DNA of 8,282 nt from Alphaproteobacteria bacterium (lineage in GTDB: Bacteria > Pseudomonadota > Alphaproteobacteria > Caulobacterales > Parvularculaceae): NCBI GenBank assembly GCA_030428745.1, contig JAUIEG010000100.1, positions 1 to 8,282 of the forward strand, given 5' to 3'. This document shows positions 5,977 through 8,282 of this stretch, one piece after another. A program made the position numbers and the translations under genes. The stretch's first letter is position 1; each line of letters starts with the position of its first letter. The notes under the pieces were generated by a model, which searched no databases, had not been told where the DNA came from, and saw only the letters and a program-made list of their open reading frames with translations.

Positions 5977-6237
5977 ATGGCGCAAATTTCAATTCTTCGT
6001 TCCGGGGGAAAACCGTTATTCGGCGAGACCGTGCAGGAGGGCGCGTCTCATCAGACCGCTGTTCAAGGCCAGGAACTCGCCGACCAGCTCAATGAACGGC
6101 TGAGAGAGAAATACCGCAATTATGAGAGAGCCGCAGCGCGGCTTGAGCTCCGGGGCGAGCTTGACGCCGCCGAGCTTTTACGCCGGGCGGCGGGCAGGGC
6201 CCGGCTTTTACGCAATACGCCCACGCCAGCCGAATAG
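5977..6237 (+). CDS. Unknown 86-aa charged helical protein
   Basis: This is the only plus-strand gene supported in the window, and I do not recognise the family. It begins MAQISILRSGGKPLF. From residue 31 on (GQELADQLNERLREKYR, then ERAAARLELRGELDAAELLR) it is a nearly continuous charged amphipathic helix, with no hydrophobic or signal segment, so it is probably cytosolic. The frame is open further up to 5794, but the ATG at 5977 has AAGAAGGGG at a suitable distance and gives a compact protein. The upstream part is poorly protein-like. Its stop lies 2 bp from the mnmE stop in a tail-to-tail arrangement with no terminator between. Confidence 0.65.
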   Translation: MAQISILRSGGKPLFGETVQEGASHQTAVQGQELADQLNERLREKYRNYERAAARLELRGELDAAELLRRAAGRARLLRNTPTPAE

Positions 6238-6239
6238 GC

Positions 6240-7631
6240 TCATTTACCAATACAAAAACTCGAGAAAATCTCGCCCAGAACGTCCTCGACGCCCACAGCG
6301 CCGGTGATCTTGCCGAGCGCCCGGGCGGCGAGGCGGGCGTCCTCGGCCGCAAGCTCAGGCGCAGAGGCGATTTTGGCCTCGGCCCGGGTCAAGGCCGCGA
6401 GGGCTTCCTCCACCGCAGCGATGTGCCGGGCGCGGGTGAGGGCGGGGCCGTCCGTTTTCGCCCCCTCAGCGGCTTTTTCCGTCAACGCACGAACAAGCGC
6501 GGCCATACCGGCGCCGGTTTTCGCCGAAACGTCGAGTTCCGTATACGGAGAGTGCCCGATTTCGGGACGTTGCCCTTCGCTGAGCCGGTCTGACTTGTTC
6601 CAGGCGATGATGTCGCCGGGCTGAAGCAGGTCGAGTGTTTCACGTGGAACATTTTCCACACCCCCAGCGAGCAGGGTCTCGCGTGAAACAATCTCGCCGC
6701 CATCAATCACCAGCACGCGGATATCGGCCTCTTCGGCCCGCTTTTTCGCGCGTTTGACGCCCTCTTCCTCGATCACATCGCCGGCCATACCACGCAGGCC
6801 CGCCGTGTCCGCAATGGTGGCGACAACGCCGAGATCGAGTCTCGTTTCGACAATGTCGCGCGTGGTCCCGGCGATATCGGAGACGATGGCGACGTCAGAG
6901 CCGGCGAGCGCGTTGACGAGGGACGACTTGCCGGCGTTGGGCGGGCCGATGATCGCGATGGAGACCCCTTCGCGGATCTTCCGTGCACTGACCGATTGGT
7001 TAAGAAACGTGGTTAATGAAGTCTTAAGCGCGGCGATGGCGGGGCCGGCGCGGGCGGCGACCGCGGCCGGCACATCGCCCTCATCCGGGAAATCGATGTC
7101 CGCTTCCAGCGGCGCCAGGACGCTCAGAATGTCCTTCCGCCAGCCCTCAGCGACCGCGGAAAGGCGTCCGTCGAGCTGACCCAAAGCCTGCTTTCTCTGG
7201 AGGGTCGTTTCGCTATCGATAAGATCGGCGAGGGCCTCGACCTGGGCGAGATCGAGCTTGCCGTTTTTCAGCGCCCGCAAGGTGAACTCACCGGCCTCGG
7301 CGGGCCGGGCGCCGAGCTTCGTAAGCGCATCGTAAAGGGCTTCCTCAACGGCGCGGGCGCCATGAAGGCTTAACTCCGCCACGTCTTCGCCCGTGAAACT
7401 CCGGGGCCCTTCGAAAAGTATGGCCAATCCTTTATCGATAATTTGGCCGCGATCGCTGACCGATCCGTCCGCCGGATCGCGCACGGCCACATAGGCCGCC
7501 TCGCGATTATTAATCCGTTTACCAACTAATTTACTGAAAATCTTATGCGCGTCGGGCCCTGACAGGCGGTAGACGGCGACACCGGCTTTTCCGGCGCCGG
7601 ACGCGCGCGCGAAAATGGTGTCCACAGCCAC
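6240..7631 (-). CDS. mnmE: tRNA modification GTPase MnmE (TrmE)
   Basis: The 463-aa GTPase partners MnmG in modifying U34 of tRNAs. The N-terminal tetrahydrofolate-binding domain (about 1-120) starts DTIFARASGAGKAGVAV. The helical domain is split around the G domain. G-domain motifs are G1 GPPNAGKSS (229-237), G2 GTTRD (255-259), G3 DTAG (275-278), G4 NKSD (345-348) and G5 SAK (369-371). The C-terminus FCIGK (459-463) carries the conserved catalytic-site cysteine C460. The start is GTG at 7631, with GGAAGG 10 nt upstream; another GTG two codons later (7625) is possible. It follows the DUF6489-like gene by 17 nt. G-domain residues 315-334 include a VSRET and an NVPRET, both written by parS or parS-like sequence, between G3 and G4, where the family can vary in length. 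Confidence 0.97.
   Translation of the reverse strand: MAVDTIFARASGAGKAGVAVYRLSGPDAHKIFSKLVGKRINNREAAYVAVRDPADGSVSDRGQIIDKGLAILFEGPRSFTGEDVAELSLHGARAVEEALYDALTKLGARPAEAGEFTLRALKNGKLDLAQVEALADLIDSETTLQRKQALGQLDGRLSAVAEGWRKDILSVLAPLEADIDFPDEGDVPAAVAARAGPAIAALKTSLTTFLNQSVSARKIREGVSIAIIGPPNAGKSSLVNALAGSDVAIVSDIAGTTRDIVETRLDLGVVATIADTAGLRGMAGDVIEEEGVKRAKKRAEEADIRVLVIDGGEIVSRETLLAGGVENVPRETLDLLQPGDIIAWNKSDRLSEGQRPEIGHSPYTELDVSAKTGAGMAALVRALTEKAAEGAKTDGPALTRARHIAAVEEALAALTRAEAKIASAPELAAEDARLAARALGKITGAVGVEDVLGEIFSSFCIGK
6636..6651 (+). promoter_or_regulatory. parS: parS site 5, inside mnmE
   Basis: TGTTTCACGTGGAACA lies in the G-domain part of mnmE and encodes N-V-P-R-E-T, the same peptide as the rsmG site. 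It is the outermost consensus parS in this window. TTTTCCACA (6652-6660), which fits a loose DnaA-box consensus, directly abuts it. Confidence 0.95.
6675..6690 (-). promoter_or_regulatory. Degenerate parS-like site in mnmE
   Basis: The minus-strand 16-mer TGTTTCACGCGAGACC matches TGTTTCACGTGAAACA at 13 of 16 positions and starts 39 bp from parS site 5. It encodes V-S-R-E-T. The CACGTG core is broken (CACGCG), so binding would be weak at best. It may be a decayed parS. Confidence 0.4.
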
Positions 7632-7648
7632 AGGGGTTCAGCCTTCCG

Positions 7649-7882
7649 CTACTTCTTCTTCGGGCTCATGCCCATCATGGACTGGAACTGCTCGAAGCTT
7701 TTGCCGGACATGGCCATCCACTGCGCCATGAGCCGTTCCGGGTCGGCCAGGGTGTCCATATTCTCTTTCGCCCGTTTCTTCATTTCATCGACGATCATCT
7801 GGTTCATGGGCTCAAGGTCCGGCTGGCCGAAAAACGCCCGCGCTTCCGCCGGCGTGCAGTCGATATTGATGGTGAGCTTCAT
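7649..7882 (-). CDS. DUF6489-like small protein
   Basis: The 77-aa product begins MKLTINIDCTPAEARAFFGQPDLEPMNQ and ends in a Met-rich amphipathic stretch FEQFQSMMGMSPKKK. This fits, from memory, the alphaproteobacterial DUF6489 family, whose function is not known. Its N-terminal half looks like a beta strand plus a short CTPAEARAF helix, and its C-terminal half is helical. There is no signal peptide or membrane segment. AGGAG lies 9 nt before the ATG at 7882. It is 17 nt upstream of mnmE, so probably the leading gene of the mnmE transcript. The family assignment rests on the N-terminal pattern and gene position. Confidence 0.85.
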   Translation of the reverse strand: MKLTINIDCTPAEARAFFGQPDLEPMNQMIVDEMKKRAKENMDTLADPERLMAQWMAMSGKSFEQFQSMMGMSPKKK

Positions 7883-7891
7883 TTCATGGGG

Positions 7892-7896
7892 CTCCT
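7892..7896 (-). promoter_or_regulatory. Ribosome-binding site of the DUF6489-like gene, touching a hairpin
   Basis: AGGAG on the minus strand lies 9 nt before the ATG. Its first two bases are the last two bases of the stem of the hairpin at 7895-7933, so the folded leader could hinder ribosome access. Confidence 0.6.
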
Positions 7897-7933
7897 ATGG
7901 GCTGGGCCACAAATGGTGGGCCCCAGCCCATAG
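7895..7933 (-). other. Long hairpin in the leader of the DUF6489-like gene
   Basis: A 12-bp perfect stem, CTATGGGCTGGG (7895-7906) with CCCAGCCCATAG (7922-7933), continues inward through CCAC/GTGG (7907-7910 with 7916-7919) after a 2-nt bulge, closing on a 5-nt loop. The minus-strand side is not followed by a T-run, which argues against a classic intrinsic terminator. It could be a leader regulatory structure, a weak terminator of the gene to the right, or a dispersed palindrome. Confidence 0.6.
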
Positions 7934-7980
7934 CGCAATTGCGTCATGGGCGACAGTGGCGACAGTGCGAAAGCGATCAG

Positions 7981-7999
7981 CGCCGGTTACAGACCGGCG
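7981..7999 (-). other. Short hairpin over the stop codon of the right-edge gene
   Basis: CGCCGGT (7981-7987) pairs with ACCGGCG (7993-7999) across a 5-nt loop and includes the first base of the stop at 7987-7989. No U-run follows on the minus strand. It is a possible weak or Rho-assisted transcript end. Confidence 0.35.
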
Positions 8000-8282
8000 T
8001 TGCAGGCGATCCCCTGATAGTCCCCGTTTTCAGCGAACAAGACGTCAAACCCGCCCACAGGCCGGCGGGCGCGTCTGCCATTCTCCAGGTCAACGGGGAA
8101 GAACTCATAGCTCTGCCGTGCGCCACGTTCGCGGGGCAGGGTCCGGCGCAGGAACCGCGCCTCGCCCGGCCCCACAGCGCACACGGTCCCTGTCCCACTA
8201 TCGGTCAGGCGCGCGCCATAACGGATTTCACAGCGCGTATAATAACCCTCGAAATCGTCGGTGCAGTAGTCAACGCCGTCAT
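7987..8282 (-). CDS. Unknown protein, C-terminal 97 residues (5' end outside the window)
   Basis: A minus-strand frame enters from the right edge (first full codon at 8280) and stops with TAA at 7989-7987. I do not recognise the family. The visible part has four cysteines (positions 6, 17, 34 and 93 of the fragment), aromatic-rich segments such as YCTDDFEGYYTRCEIRYG, and ends QGIACNAGL. The even cysteine count and short beta-like segments would suit an exported disulfide-bonded domain, but the N-terminus that could show a signal peptide is missing. Internal GTG or ATG starts that would give shorter proteins are unlikely, since the frame is open to the edge. It is 104 nt upstream of the DUF6489-like gene, separated by the hairpins at 7981 and 7895. 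Confidence 0.7.
   Translation of the reverse strand, partial: DGVDYCTDDFEGYYTRCEIRYGARLTDSGTGTVCAVGPGEARFLRRTLPRERGARQSYEFFPVDLENGRRARRPVGGFDVLFAENGDYQGIACNAGL

Noticed and set aside
5449..5985. Minus-strand frame of 178 codons over the small membrane-protein gene and intergenic region
   Set aside because: It is low-complexity and Pro/Gly/Arg-rich, with no domain. It overlaps a frame with two convincing hydrophobic helices.
7948..7966. Tandem GGCGACAGT repeat
   Set aside because: There are only two short copies in a GC-rich intergenic stretch, with no further units or partner structure.
1..8282. CRISPR array, tRNA or rRNA genes, or the replication origin
   Set aside because: No regularly spaced repeats, no tRNA-like cloverleaf or rRNA sequence, and no cluster of DnaA boxes with an AT-rich unwinding region was seen.

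Overview
The window is a GC-rich (roughly 60 % by eye) bacterial chromosome segment carrying the conserved origin-proximal block mnmE - mnmG - rsmG - parA - parB on the minus strand. This order, together with a DUF6489-type small protein ahead of mnmE, GTG starts and high GC, points to an alphaproteobacterium. A lineage near Parvularculales, Caulobacterales/Hyphomonadaceae or Sphingomonadales is a guess from memory of gene order. The window holds no dnaA, hemE, rRNA or tRNA, and the origin itself is not visible.

Layout, following minus-strand transcription from right to left. A 5'-truncated unknown gene (7987-8282) ends the right side. After a long hairpin (7895-7933) comes a 77-aa DUF6489-like protein (7649-7882), then mnmE (6240-7631), 17 nt later. 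An 86-aa unknown gene (5977-6237) runs the opposite way and converges on mnmE with 2 bp between the stop codons. A small two-helix membrane protein (5463-5687) and then mnmG (3463-5370) follow. Between mnmG and rsmG sits a 479-bp unit: a DUF559 (Vsr-like endonuclease fold) gene enclosed almost to the base by two 52-bp inverted hairpin repeats. rsmG (2337-2960), parA (1532-2347), parB (559-1515) and a 3'-truncated MscS-type channel gene (1-559) complete the run. These last genes overlap or nearly touch: rsmG/parA by 11 bp, parB/channel as TAATG.

Function. ParA and ParB with five consensus parS sites (2913, 3926, 4966, 5445, 6636) form a chromosome partition locus. Four parS sites lie inside rsmG, mnmG (two) and mnmE, and one is intergenic. 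MnmE and MnmG together make the 5-carboxymethylaminomethyl modification of wobble uridine 34 in tRNAs, and RsmG methylates 16S rRNA. The block therefore combines translation fidelity with chromosome segregation, as in many bacteria.

The least ordinary parts are the repeat-bounded DUF559 cassette, whose two repeat copies differ by compensatory base-pair changes; the embedding of parS in conserved protein genes in different frames, with a decayed parS-like copy beside the mnmE site; and the two unknown small genes between mnmE and mnmG.
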